A stretch of 34,466 nt of DNA from Myroides odoratus DSM 2801 (GCF_000243275.1 NZ_CM001437.1:4175958-4210423), one strand, 5' to 3'. Shown: positions 8,299 through 16,462, numbered from the stretch's first letter. Numbers and translations: made by a program. Notes: generated by a model from the sequence alone, not told the origin.

Positions 8299-8622
8299 TT
8301 ACAATCGTACCCCTCCAGGGTATGGAGTGGTTTTATAATCTACTCTAAGTACTCTTACATAATCTGGAAATTTATTGTATTCACAAATATATTCTTGAAT
8401 CATTTCCTTTATAACATCTCGAGGTAAAGATTCTTTAAGACATATCTCTAAAACGTATTCTCCTGGAAGGGTGTATACATTACCTTGTCTTATGTGACAT
8501 TCTGGTATGAAATTGGGCATTTGTTCACATAATATCAAATCGGGATCTCTTGGGTATGTTTGATTCTGAGCAAAAGCTCCAACTGAAAGCAAAAATGCTC
8601 CCATTAACATTAATTTTTTCAT
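8299..8622 (-). CDS. Small secreted four-cysteine protein, family copy B
   Basis: A 107-aa protein with a signal peptide (MKKLMLMGAFLLSVGAFAQ, cleavage after FAQ) and a mature part of ~88 residues. It is closest to copy C (10899-11210): 'PECHI', 'GEYVLEIC', 'IKEMIQEYICEYNKFPDYV' and 'VLRVDYK' have direct counterparts there. Four cysteines are shared between B and C (positions in I-L-C, P-E-C, E-I-C and Y-I-C), consistent with two disulfides. It faces the orphan gene tail across a terminator. I recognise no known family. A secreted effector, antagonism factor or immunity protein are all possible. Confidence 0.78.
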   Translation of the reverse strand: MKKLMLMGAFLLSVGAFAQNQTYPRDPDLILCEQMPNFIPECHIRQGNVYTLPGEYVLEICLKESLPRDVIKEMIQEYICEYNKFPDYVRVLRVDYKTTPYPGGVRL

Positions 8623-8919
8623 AATAAATAATTTAAAATTGGTTATTCTAAAAGTAAAGAATGTTAATGGCTATTAAAAATAAAACACTGATAATTAGCA
8701 AAGTATATAGTTTTACTGTATTGAACGAGATCAAAAACTCCTGTATTTATATCAAACCATTTGTATTGTAGCACAACTAATGAGTTAAAAGTAAAACTTC
8801 ACGGAAGGACAGAGAAGAGCCTAACACAAAAATGATGTTCTTGAGTTATATAGGGAAAAGTTTAAAAGACATCGCATGGAACTAGTCCTAGTTTAAGCGC
8901 TATAATTAATTGAGAAATT

Positions 8920-9114
8920 TTACTGAGAAGTTACAAGGACTGTGATTAGTAAAATCAAAACAAACACAAATAAAATAGACCAAGGATTGGCAAAGTTAAT
9001 TGTGATACCCATACTAGCTATTCGTTTCGGTACGATTAGTCGTTGATCTTTGGTGTTAAAATAAAACACGCCCCATTTCCAATTAGAAGGGTCGTTAAAA
9101 TTTGAGTTATTCAT
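8920..9114 (-). CDS. Small DUF5808-like membrane protein
   Basis: A 64-aa protein. The N-terminal part 'DPSNWKWGVFYFNTKDQRLIVPKR', followed by 'ITINFANPWS', is the pattern I know from DUF5808 (NWKWG-x-FY...VPKR...NFANPWS), there usually attached to DUF1648-type or other membrane proteins. It ends with one transmembrane helix, 'ILFVFVLILLITVLV'. Function of the domain is unknown. It stands between duplicated block B and a long intergenic region. Confidence 0.72.
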   Translation of the reverse strand: MNNSNFNDPSNWKWGVFYFNTKDQRLIVPKRIASMGITINFANPWSILFVFVLILLITVLVTSQ

Positions 9115-10008
9115 CTTGTTTGTTTCTATTACTGTATTTCTTCTGACTTACCCATGCAGATTAAATATAACACTTTATTTTCAAATATAGGGTTTACTAA
9201 GTGAATGGGGAATATTTGTTTAATAGAAATAGCATTGTTATAAGATAAGCATTGTTTGTATAAATGAATAGCTATAAAATCCATTAAATCAATACGTCAG
9301 TAAAAATGCCATAAAAGCTTTAAAATAGGTTTTTATGGTTCTACGCTATACAGAAGGAAAGAATGCGGATTTAATCAATTAGTCTTAGCAGTAGCAAACT
9401 TTAAGGCTAGGAGGAGATTCACTTTTTTTTGGCTCAAAATCCATTGAGAAATTATTACTTAACGCTTATACAATGGATTCAATTTTGATTTAACAATAAA
9501 ACAACAAAATATGAATATTTACTAAACTTTTGTGTTTCAATTTTTAATATACTTTGTATTTTTGCATAAATTAAAATTAATCATCATCTGTAAATATAAT
9601 TTTAAAATCATATTTTGTTAAATTTAATTCACATTAAAAATAAATGGAGATAAGAAACCATTCAAAAACGAGGCGTAAACCGAAAAGCCAAACGAGTAGG
9701 TCATGGAATTAGAATATGTTAAAATCAAATTTAGGTTTTAGTCAAGAACCAAAACGGTTGTCTAAAGAAAATGGTGATATTCAGGAAAACTCTTCTCTTT
9801 ATCTGAAGGAAATTGAAAAAAGTAAAAAAGATATTCTTGAAAAATTTATGCAAGATTTCAGTACAGTTACTATTGATTAGCCTTTTCAAATTTTTACGGA
9901 AAAGATTTTAAAAGATACAAAAGTAGAATATCGAATTTTAGAATTGTTGCAAGGTGATTAGTACAGTAGGATACAAATAAGTTAAAGTAAGACCTCAATT
10001 AGTAAAAT
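9115..10008. other. Long intergenic region with degenerate coding traces
   Basis: Nearly 0.9 kb without an obvious intact gene. A TATTTTTG box (9557-9564) fits the Bacteroidota -7 element, with a TTTTG at 9528-9532 that is a few bases further upstream than usual. At 9649 a 22-codon highly basic frame starts (MEIRNHSKTRRK...). The only longer coding-like stretch is the 54-codon frame at 9716-9880, listed separately. Confidence 0.5.
9716..9880 (+). CDS. Possible 54-aa hydrophilic protein, perhaps a frameshifted remnant
   Basis: ATG at 9716 to TAG at 9878-9880 gives MLKSNLGFSQEPKRLSKENG..., a charged, helix-prone 54-residue product ending FMQDFSTVTID. Just beyond the stop, in another frame, a coding-like stretch 'KILKDTKVEYRILELLQGD' runs to a stop at 9960-9962. 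Together they look like one longer gene broken by a frameshift, although a true small protein cannot be excluded. No family recognised. Confidence 0.35.
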   Translation: MLKSNLGFSQEPKRLSKENGDIQENSSLYLKEIEKSKKDILEKFMQDFSTVTID

Positions 10009-10617
10009 ATGAAAATGATGAATCTTAATCTAGGTATTTCCCTTTTTACAAGTATAATCTGCTTTTTAAGTATATCATGTAAAAAAGACAATATACATTT
10101 AAGTAAAACCCATTTGGAAAAACAATATTATTCAGACAGTATTATTGAACAGAAGTATTCTATTGTATCCTATTCCTATGAAATTGAATCAGATACCGTA
10201 CCAGCTTTTTCTTTTATTGCACTTAATTTAAGTTCGGATTTTATGATTAAAACTCGCATGGCATTTTTGGAAGAGCGCTTTAGATTGGATTTTGCAAAAC
10301 AATTAGACAGTGCTCTTGTTTTTGGAATAAAAGAGAATGTAAAGGGAAAAATTAGGCATATAAATTTTGAAGTATGGCATAATGTAAATAAAAGTAATGC
10401 ACAAAAAATGATAGACTCATTGAATACGGTATTTGATAAACCTTTATATTATAAGCCTCCAGCGGAATGGCAATGGTTTATTTATAATGATAAAGTTTTC
10501 TTTATTGATGGTTATAAAGCTGGTGTAGATAGTAATCTATTACGTGAAATCAAATTAAAATATGAACGTGATACATTGTTTTTGAATTATATACTAAGCA
10601 AAGTTAAAAAAATATAG
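10009..10617 (+). CDS. Hypothetical lipoprotein
   Basis: A 202-aa protein with a lipoprotein signal peptide; the lipobox LSISC puts the lipidated Cys at residue 24, followed by KKDN. The mature part is charged and shows 'EIESDTVPAFSFIALNLSSD' and 'KPLYYKPPAEWQWFIYNDKVFFIDGY', typical of globular periplasmic or outer-membrane-facing lipoproteins. I do not recognise a domain. It stands alone upstream of duplicated block C. Start choice: MKMM at 10009; the ATGs at 10015 and 10018 would be equally good. Confidence 0.7.
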   Translation: MKMMNLNLGISLFTSIICFLSISCKKDNIHLSKTHLEKQYYSDSIIEQKYSIVSYSYEIESDTVPAFSFIALNLSSDFMIKTRMAFLEERFRLDFAKQLDSALVFGIKENVKGKIRHINFEVWHNVNKSNAQKMIDSLNTVFDKPLYYKPPAEWQWFIYNDKVFFIDGYKAGVDSNLLREIKLKYERDTLFLNYILSKVKKI

Positions 10618-10677
10618 ATTTTATTATTTGGAATATGCTGTGAAAATTGCTTGTGTAGCCTGAAGTAATTATCAAAA

Positions 10678-10854
10678 ATGAACGTTAGATTACTTCAAAT
10701 GGAGTTTTTCAGTAAAACAAAATTTGTAATTCCAACAGATAGCAACGAGAATGGAAGTAATCAGCAGGAATTGAATGTCTATGGTAATTCAGAAGCTTAT
10801 GTTCCTACAGTGAGTGTTACTGAAGTTTTTGGGAGTGATAATACACCGTTTTAA
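10678..10854 (+). pseudogene. 58-codon 3' gene remnant ending in an SSB-like acidic tip (copy C)
   Basis: ATG at 10678 to TAA at 10852-10854: MNVRLLQMEFFSKTKF, then a polar linker rich in N, S, E and Q, ending VFGSDNTPF. The shape (a beta-strand like the last strand of an OB-fold, a disordered linker and a short acidic tip with P-F at the very end) matches the C-terminal third of a single-stranded DNA-binding protein. The OB-fold itself is missing, so this is either a truncated remnant or a free SSB-tip peptide. The last 102 nt align without gaps to 8160-8261. The SSB assignment is inference from pattern only. Confidence 0.45.
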
Positions 10855-10886
10855 ATAAAAAAGCATCATTAAGGTGATGCTTTTTA
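10855..10886. terminator. Intrinsic terminator
   Basis: Hairpin AAAAAGCATCA/TGATGCTTTTT with a six-base loop and flanking A and T runs, between the orphan tail and the convergent mini-protein gene. Confidence 0.75.
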
Positions 10887-10898
10887 TATTTCTTTTTC

Positions 10899-11210
10899 TC
10901 AGAATTTCCCTAGTTTTTTATATTTTATCCTTAGTACTTCAACATAACTAGGAAAATTGTTATAAGTACACAAATAGTCTTGAATCATTTGTTTAATTGC
11001 TATAGGCGACATTGTATTTACTAAATCACCACAAATGTTGAGATCATATTGTGCATGAACACGTACCAAACCATTAATTATAATAGGACATTCAGGTTCA
11101 AATTCGATAGCTAAGTAACATAAAGTCTCTGGAGCCTTAGGAGTAGTAGTGTTTTGAGCAAATGCTCCAATTGATAGTAGAAAAGCTACTACTAAAAGTA
11201 AATTTTTCAT
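10899..11210 (-). CDS. Small secreted four-cysteine protein, family copy C
   Basis: A 103-aa protein with signal peptide MKNLLLVVAFLLSIGAFAQ and an ~84-residue mature part. It shares with copy B the four cysteines and the stretches 'PECPI', 'YDLNIC', 'IKQMIQDYLCTYNNFPSYV' and 'VLRIKYK'. The signal peptide is nearly identical to that of copy A, while the mature part is much closer to B. About 100 bp upstream of the start is conserved in all three copies, including a run like AATGTTAAT and CAAAGTAT, presumably the promoter region. Unknown function. Confidence 0.78.
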   Translation of the reverse strand: MKNLLLVVAFLLSIGAFAQNTTTPKAPETLCYLAIEFEPECPIIINGLVRVHAQYDLNICGDLVNTMSPIAIKQMIQDYLCTYNNFPSYVEVLRIKYKKLGKF

Positions 11211-11415
11211 AATAAATATTTAAAAATTGGTAGTTCTAAATATATAGAATGTTAATATCTATTAAAAATAAAATCTTGATAATTAACAAAGTATGCAGTT
11301 TTACTGTATCTATATCAGACCATTTAAGATTGTAGCACAACTAATGAATTAAAAGCAAAACTTCATGGAAGGGCAGAGAAGAGCCTAACACAAAAATGCT
11401 TTTTTTTAGATAAAA

Positions 11416-11477
11416 ATATCAAACACAACACCTGTATGTAAATTATAATAATTACATACAGGTGTTGTGTTTGATAT
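11416..11477 (-). terminator. 26-bp perfect inverted repeat closing the DprA/RecQ operon
   Basis: Arms 11416-11441 and 11452-11477 are perfect reverse complements with a 10-nt AT-only loop. On the minus strand the hairpin lies just after the dprA-like stop codon and is followed by ATTTTTATC and more T, so it can act as a terminator. The arms are much longer than in the other terminators of this window, so a second role (module boundary, recombination or protein binding site) is possible. Confidence 0.7.
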
Positions 11478-11494
11478 CGTTTAGGTAAGTAAGC

Positions 11495-12784
11495 TTAGAT
11501 TTTAAAAACCAAACTTCGTTTTCGATTTATCACATATCTAATTGGCTTTGTTTTTTTTAATAAGAACTTTTGTTCAATACCTATTTTTAACCATTCATCT
11601 ATTTGTTTAGGAGTTAAAAAAAAATGCTTCAATATTTCATCTTTTGTTATTTCGTTTGTTTCAAATGTAGCATTTAATTTATAAACAAATAATTCAAAAA
11701 AAGATGCGTCTTTAAGTGGTATAATAATTTGTTTTACTTCTCCTATGGGAGGGGGATTTTTTATAACCTTTGTATTTTGTAAAACATCATTATTTTCAAG
11801 GTTATTACTAAATAAATCTCCTTGTTTCATAGATGCTAATTCTTTATAAGAATTTGTTATTAACTCATGTATATTGATTTTTAAATTATCTGGAAGCCAT
11901 TTTGCTCCCAATTTAACAATTTCTTCATTACCTCTATTTTGATTTTTGTCAAGACAATTAACAACCCATGTAGGAACCCAATTATTTGAAATATTTTCTT
12001 TTGAACCTTCCCAAGTTCCACCTTTTGTATCTGATTTTATTACAATAGTCGTATTTGAAAGTACATAGATGAGCTTATTTCTTCCCATTGCATTTCCTAC
12101 ATTAAAACCAGCTTCAGGATTATAAGGAGATACTAAAACTAACTTATTACTAATAATATTTTCACGATAGATTTTTAAAGAAGATTTTTTTAAAAGACTA
12201 TCAGCAACAATACCTACTGAATAACCATTCAAAGACAATGCATTTAACATAGAATGTTCATCAATGCCTTTTGCGCCACCAGAAACTACTCCATATCCCT
12301 GATGAATTATTTGTTTGACAACATTTTTTGTATTATCTATATCTTCTATTGATATGTTTCTTGAACCGACAATTCCAATATATTTCTTGTTTAATAACTT
12401 GATGTTACCAATTCCAAAAAGGATAGGTGGAACTCGATCTTTTAGCTTTATTTTAAAATTTTCGGGATAGTATTTATCACTCCTATTAATTATCCAAATT
12501 CCTGCTTTAGACCATTTTTCTAACTTAATAGCAAGTGCCATTTTTCTGTCTAACAATGATATTATTCTGTCCTTTTCAATAGTCTTATCTGTCCAATTTC
12601 TTAAAATCAAATTTAAGTTAATAGTTAAAAGATCTTCTGGTTTTAAATCTTCTGATAATAGCCATCTAGCCATCCTGTTCCATTCTAATAAGGATAATGG
12701 TTTATTAAAACTATCTGTATCTTTTGAAAAATAGGCAGTTAATAGTAATATCGCTTTTGTTCTTTCTGAAATCATACTATTCAT
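11495..12784 (-). CDS. DprA/Smf-like Rossmann protein, partner of RecQ-PRTase
   Basis: A 429-aa protein. A DprA Rossmann domain spans about residues 97-310: '[11 protein letters not shown]' (135-145), '[12 protein letters not shown]' (168-179), '[11 protein letters not shown]' (234-244) and 'KGGTWEG' (254-260), all positions expected for DprA. The N-terminal ~95 residues are helical and the C-terminal ~70 resemble a winged helix ([20 protein letters not shown]). DprA loads RecA on incoming single-stranded DNA in transformation, but DprA-like proteins also serve as the antitoxin in ShosTA defence modules. It overlaps the upstream RecQ-like gene by 8 nt, implying translational coupling. The length and partner argue against this being the housekeeping dprA. 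Defence function is inference. Confidence 0.82.
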   Translation of the reverse strand: MNSMISERTKAILLLTAYFSKDTDSFNKPLSLLEWNRMARWLLSEDLKPEDLLTINLNLILRNWTDKTIEKDRIISLLDRKMALAIKLEKWSKAGIWIINRSDKYYPENFKIKLKDRVPPILFGIGNIKLLNKKYIGIVGSRNISIEDIDNTKNVVKQIIHQGYGVVSGGAKGIDEHSMLNALSLNGYSVGIVADSLLKKSSLKIYRENIISNKLVLVSPYNPEAGFNVGNAMGRNKLIYVLSNTTIVIKSDTKGGTWEGSKENISNNWVPTWVVNCLDKNQNRGNEEIVKLGAKWLPDNLKINIHELITNSYKELASMKQGDLFSNNLENNDVLQNTKVIKNPPPIGEVKQIIIPLKDASFFELFVYKLNATFETNEITKDEILKHFFLTPKQIDEWLKIGIEQKFLLKKTKPIRYVINRKRSLVFKI

Positions 12785-14873
12785 TTACTGATGTTGATGC
12801 TAATGCTATTGGATAAACTAAACCTGAACCAGCTTTTTTTAGTAACATTGTAGCGATTGTAAATGTCCATCTAGAATCCACAGCATCATCTAACAAAAAT
12901 ACAGGTTTATTTTGAACTATACCATCAATTTCAAATACACCATCTAAATTATTACATTGATGAAAACTATTTTCCTGTTCTTTTTGGGGGTGAGATTCTT
13001 TAACTTTTTTAATTATTGGAAAAAAAGGAATTTTTAACTTTTTAGATAAACGTTCTGCGAAATTCGAAACCAATTCAGGGTTTCTTAAGGAAGGTATACA
13101 AGTTAACCATTCTGGAAATGGATTTGGTTGCCAGCGATTTAAGATCATTTCACAAATAGCGTCAACAAGATCATCTCTAAAGTATCCCAAATGTTTATCT
13201 TCTGAAACTATTTTACCCCACCCAGAGTCTCCCCAACGAGAAAGTACTTTTCCCGTTTCTGCTTGAAAGTTTATTTTTAGATTGCCTTTTATGTTATACG
13301 TAGGTAATGCATTTGCAGCAATTTGTTTTCTAGGTAAAATATCAAATTCTGACTGTTTTAAGTAAATAGTTGCCTCAATAATGTTATTCTGAGCTACAGA
13401 AATAGGTAATTTTGTATCTGTTTGGCAGTTTGAGCATTTACCACATTTTTGAATATTAGGGTCATCTAATTCTTTTTGTAAAAATTCCATTAAACATTGT
13501 TTTGTAACTAAATAGTCTTGAACAATACTCCATTCTAATAAACGTTGATTTGTTAATCGTTCAATTTTTTCAATATCCATTTTATAATTGATAGCAGTTC
13601 TTTTCCATTGAGATCCTTCTTTTGTAATTGGTGAAAATTCTTCAACGCTAAGATATTTAATTGTTTGTTCTATTTTACCTTTTCTTAAATTTAGTATTTC
13701 CTCTATTTTTATAGTTGACAAACCATCATAATCATCCAGTACTTGCAATATACTTTCAACTATTTCTTGAGGAGGAAAAGCATGTTCTCTAAAATATTTA
13801 TGAATTTCAGCATCTTCTTGTCCTGATAAGAGTATCCCATAAGCATTATCTATAGCTCTCCCTGCACGTCCTACTTGTTGATAATAGCTTATTATGGAAT
13901 TAGGTGCTTGAAAATGAATTACAAAATTAAGATCTGGTTTATCATATCCCATTCCTAATGCTGTTGTTGAGACCAATACTTTTAATTTATTATCATATAA
14001 TGCGTCTTCTAGATATTCTCTATAAGAGTTTGAATCTTCAAAATCGTCACTTTTAACACCAGAATAATATGCTGCTGAATTTACCCCACATTTCTCTAAC
14101 CATTCTGAAACTGTTCTAACATCACGTTTTGTTAATACATAAATAATACCAGAACCTTTTAATTTGGGTATATTTTCTTTAAGCCAAGCTAATCTAGACG
14201 CTTGGTCATTTAGAATAATATTCTGTAGTTTTAAACTATCCCTGGTAAGTAATCCTTTAATTACATTGATATTTCCAATTTGTTCTTTAATATCATTAAT
14301 TACTCTATTATTAGCAGTCGCTGTAGTACCCAAGATAGGCATTCCTTTAGGCATTCCTTTTAAAATACCAACAATTCTTCTATAGTCTGGACGAAAATCG
14401 TGACCCCAATCTGAAATGCAATGAGCTTCGTCAACAACAAATAGTCCTATTTTATCAGCAATTGGATAAAGGATTTTTTCTATAAATTCTTCGCTAGCTA
14501 GTCTTTCAGGAGAAATAAGTAGGGTATCAACTTTATCGTTTAAAACTTTTTTTTTTATTTCTTCCCAATCGTCAAAATTTGCTGAGTTTATAGAAACGGC
14601 TTTAATTCCAAGTCGTTTTGCAGATTCAATTTGATTACGCATTAATGCTAATAGTGGAGATATAATAATACTTGGTCCCTTTCCTTGATCTCTTAGTATC
14701 CTTGTGCTTATAAAATAAACTAAACTTTTCCCCCAACCAGTACGTTGTATCACGAGTAGTTTTTCTTTAGCAGTAGTTAGTTTTTGTATAGACTCCCACT
14801 GGTCATCTCTAAATTGAGCATTAGGATTATTGAGGGATTTTCGAAGGAGAGTTATTGCATTATTTTTATCCAT
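12777..14873 (-). CDS. RecQ-family helicase fused to a C-terminal phosphoribosyltransferase-like domain
   Basis: A 698-aa protein. The superfamily 2 helicase core has Walker A 'QRTGWGKS' (43-50), DEAH (148-151), '[14 protein letters not shown]' (302-315) and motif VI 'QQVGRAGR' (332-339). The RecQ zinc-binding site follows: C460 and 'CGKCSNC' (C477, C480, C483). No HRDC domain is visible. Instead the end carries '[15 protein letters not shown]' (656-670) and 'YPIALAST', which fits the PRPP-binding loop and following strand of type I phosphoribosyltransferases, here about residues 540-698. The combination with a DprA-like protein in an 8-nt overlapping operon recalls ShosTA, where a PRTase toxin is paired with a DprA antitoxin; here the PRTase is joined to a 3'-5' DNA helicase. 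Codon use is AT-rich like the rest of the accessory region. Confidence 0.85.
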   Translation of the reverse strand: MDKNNAITLLRKSLNNPNAQFRDDQWESIQKLTTAKEKLLVIQRTGWGKSLVYFISTRILRDQGKGPSIIISPLLALMRNQIESAKRLGIKAVSINSANFDDWEEIKKKVLNDKVDTLLISPERLASEEFIEKILYPIADKIGLFVVDEAHCISDWGHDFRPDYRRIVGILKGMPKGMPILGTTATANNRVINDIKEQIGNINVIKGLLTRDSLKLQNIILNDQASRLAWLKENIPKLKGSGIIYVLTKRDVRTVSEWLEKCGVNSAAYYSGVKSDDFEDSNSYREYLEDALYDNKLKVLVSTTALGMGYDKPDLNFVIHFQAPNSIISYYQQVGRAGRAIDNAYGILLSGQEDAEIHKYFREHAFPPQEIVESILQVLDDYDGLSTIKIEEILNLRKGKIEQTIKYLSVEEFSPITKEGSQWKRTAINYKMDIEKIERLTNQRLLEWSIVQDYLVTKQCLMEFLQKELDDPNIQKCGKCSNCQTDTKLPISVAQNNIIEATIYLKQSEFDILPRKQIAANALPTYNIKGNLKINFQAETGKVLSRWGDSGWGKIVSEDKHLGYFRDDLVDAICEMILNRWQPNPFPEWLTCIPSLRNPELVSNFAERLSKKLKIPFFPIIKKVKESHPQKEQENSFHQCNNLDGVFEIDGIVQNKPVFLLDDAVDSRWTFTIATMLLKKAGSGLVYPIALASTSVNE

Positions 14874-15570
14874 GCGATTTCTGTGTTAAAAAATATGAAT
14901 TAACTATCAAACATATGAAGTTTTTCTTTATAATCTTTACGAAAATCCGTAAACCCCGCAATATTTTGAGTCTATCAACTATTTCAACACAAAACTATCG
15001 ACTTTGGAGTAGTTTTCCAGACCTCTGCAAAAGCAAGTCGTTTTGATGGTACGAATGTAATTTCGAGTGCCTCAAAACATAACTTGCTGTTATCTTTTGA
15101 TTAGTAATTCCACCAATTTTACAACGTAAAATCTATAGTGATTTCATAGTAAGAAATCACCAACTATTAGACACTAATATGCCAAGTATTATCACAAAAC
15201 TCCATAAATCAGATTCAGCTGGTTTATAAAGTTTCTTTGTATATATAATCATATTTGCATAGGTAGATAGAGCAGTTACAGCGTACTGATGTATCTAAAA
15301 AGGTAGTAATAATGATTTTGCGTAAAGAACAACCATAAAACCGTCCCAGTAAATTAAACTTAACGTCTTTTTTATTTGTAGTTTTTTAGTTTTCCAGGCT
15401 AATAATAACAAATCATAGTATCTCTGTCTTACTTGCTTTTTTCAGGTAGATCCATAGAATGTTTTGATAGCCCGCTAATTATAGCGCTAAGTTGTGTTTT
15501 AAGAATTAGTCATATAGGAGCTAAAATACCACACACATGGTATTTTAATTATGTTAAATATGAGATAAAA
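14874..15570. other. Intergenic region upstream of the RecQ/DprA module
   Basis: About 700 bp without a supported gene. On the minus strand a TATGTTTG box (14908-14915) fits the Bacteroidota -7 element and lies 35 nt before the recQ-like start. An inverted repeat GTGATTTC/GAAATCAC with a 7-nt spacer sits at 15138-15160 and could be a regulator site. The rest is stop-rich in all frames, perhaps decayed sequence. Confidence 0.5.
14908..14915 (-). promoter_or_regulatory. -7 box of the RecQ/DprA operon
   Basis: TATGTTTG on the minus strand fits TAnnTTTG. No clear TTG at the expected -33 position, so the promoter may be weak or activated. Confidence 0.4.
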
Positions 15571-16245
15571 TTGCACTTTGTTAAATTAAAAATTAAAATT
15601 TTAAAAAAACTATTATTTACATTGTTAGGAGCTTCACTAATTATTTCTTGTTCTTCTGATGACGTTAAAATGAAAAAAGATGAATTAACTTATAATCACA
15701 ATTCTTTTGTATTAAAAGATAATATTTCAAAAGTGAATTTAGATGTTCAAACAAATTTTGTGCCTTCTCATGAAAATGCGAGGCTAATAAAATCAAATCA
15801 AAGAAGTGTTTTTTTAGAAAATAAATTTATAGACTCTTTTGGTGAAATAAGGACTGCTTTAGTTGAATATGATGGAATTGATTTGTTTACAATTTCATTT
15901 AAGGAAACAAGTTTAGTATACTACATAAAGAAAATAGCTGAAAATGAATTTTTTATTTTAAATGAAAACAATGTCAAACTTCAAAAAATAGCAATGCTTT
16001 ATGATGCTAGTAATAATTTAAACATTAAAACGATAGAGATTTACAACCATATAAATCAGAGTAAAAGTAACAATTTAATTAGCACTAGAGGTGGATGGTA
16101 TAGTTGCATGGAAGAGAGAATGTCTGATCCTTTGAATCAAGTATTGTTAGCAGGTGCCGCTGCTGCTGTCGTACCATCAGGAGGCTCTTCTTTTTTAGGC
16201 TATATGGCAGGAGTTGCAGGAATCGGAGTTTATTGTGCTTTTTAA
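15571..16245 (+). CDS. Lipoprotein with glycine/alanine-rich bacteriocin-like C terminus
   Basis: The frame is open from 15433, but the protein only becomes plausible at the lipoprotein signal 'KKLLFTLLGASLIISC' with SSDDV after the Cys. No ATG lies nearby; the best available start is TTG at 15571 (224 aa), so the true start is uncertain or was mutated. The central ~120 residues are hydrophilic and unrecognised. The end is unusual: after 'STRGG' comes WYSCMEERMSDPLNQVL and then a long stretch rich in A, G and V ('LAGAAAAVVPSGGS...LGYMAGVAGIGVYCAF') with two cysteines, as in pore-forming class II bacteriocins with a double-Gly-like junction. A 58-aa two-helix membrane protein follows after 9 nt. 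Bacteriocin-like function is inference. Confidence 0.6.
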   Translation: MHFVKLKIKILKKLLFTLLGASLIISCSSDDVKMKKDELTYNHNSFVLKDNISKVNLDVQTNFVPSHENARLIKSNQRSVFLENKFIDSFGEIRTALVEYDGIDLFTISFKETSLVYYIKKIAENEFFILNENNVKLQKIAMLYDASNNLNIKTIEIYNHINQSKSNNLISTRGGWYSCMEERMSDPLNQVLLAGAAAAVVPSGGSSFLGYMAGVAGIGVYCAF

Positions 16246-16254
16246 AGAAATAAT

Positions 16255-16431
16255 ATGAAAAAAAAAATTATATATCTATTTATAATACTAGGGGTTTTAC
16301 TACTAAATTTCGTTTTAAAGGAACTTGATCTTTTACCTAAAATCCCTAGAGAATATATTATACCTATTTCAATTTTATCTTTAATAATTGGTTCTATTAT
16401 AGGCAGAACCATAAAGAAACGATCATTATAA
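16255..16431 (+). CDS. 58-aa membrane protein with two predicted helices, possible immunity protein
   Basis: ATG at 16255 to TAA at 16429-16431. The product MKKKIIYLFIILGVLLLNFV (helix 1) is joined by a short polar loop (KELDLLPKIPRE) to 'YIIPISILSLIIGSIIG' (helix 2) and ends RTIKKRSL. It begins 9 nt after the lipoprotein with the bacteriocin-like tail and is followed by a terminator, so the two form an operon. Small two-helix proteins directly downstream of pore-forming peptides are commonly immunity proteins; that reading depends on the upstream gene being a bacteriocin-type protein. Confidence 0.65.
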   Translation: MKKKIIYLFIILGVLLLNFVLKELDLLPKIPREYIIPISILSLIIGSIIGRTIKKRSL

Positions 16432-16462
16432 AACGAAATTATTTATAAAAGCCTAACAAAAT

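Larger units (their letters stand above)
8160..8834. repeat. Duplicated block, copy B
   Basis: This ~675-bp block is homologous to 10753-11398. Both contain, in order, the NTPF-ending gene tail, a terminator, the convergent mini-protein gene, its conserved upstream region (about 100 bp, also seen upstream of copy A at 4433-4520) and a stretch ending in 'GAGCCTAACACAAAAATG' at about 8817-8834. The last part can be read as 'CSTTNELKVKLHGRTEKSLT' and differs from its partner mostly at tolerated codon positions, so it may also be an old coding fragment. Confidence 0.75.
10753..11398. repeat. Duplicated block, copy C
   Basis: Homologous to 8160-8834 in the same order: NTPF gene tail, terminator, convergent mini-protein gene, conserved upstream region, and a terminal stretch ending 'GAGCCTAACACAAAAATG'. 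Similarity stops at about 11398, only 18 bp before the inverted repeat that closes the DprA/RecQ module. Different genes lie upstream of the two blocks (Vat-like acetyltransferase versus lipoprotein). Confidence 0.75.

Noticed and set aside
8082..8427. Two overlapping frames (minus 8082-8270 and plus 8221-8427) around the orphan tail
   Set aside because: They run through the end of the Vat-like gene, a terminator and the mini-protein gene; the conserved tail frame and the paralogue alignment explain this DNA better.
11495..12784. Housekeeping DprA for natural transformation
   Set aside because: The Rossmann motifs fit, but the extra N- and C-terminal parts and the overlap with a RecQ-PRTase gene in an accessory region favour a dedicated partner.
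14855..15046. A 63-codon plus-strand frame over the recQ-like start
   Set aside because: It overlaps the start and promoter of a well-supported gene, and its product shows no domain.
15433..15570. Use of the first start of the open frame for the lipoprotein gene
   Set aside because: It would put 60 unrelated residues before a perfect lipoprotein signal peptide.
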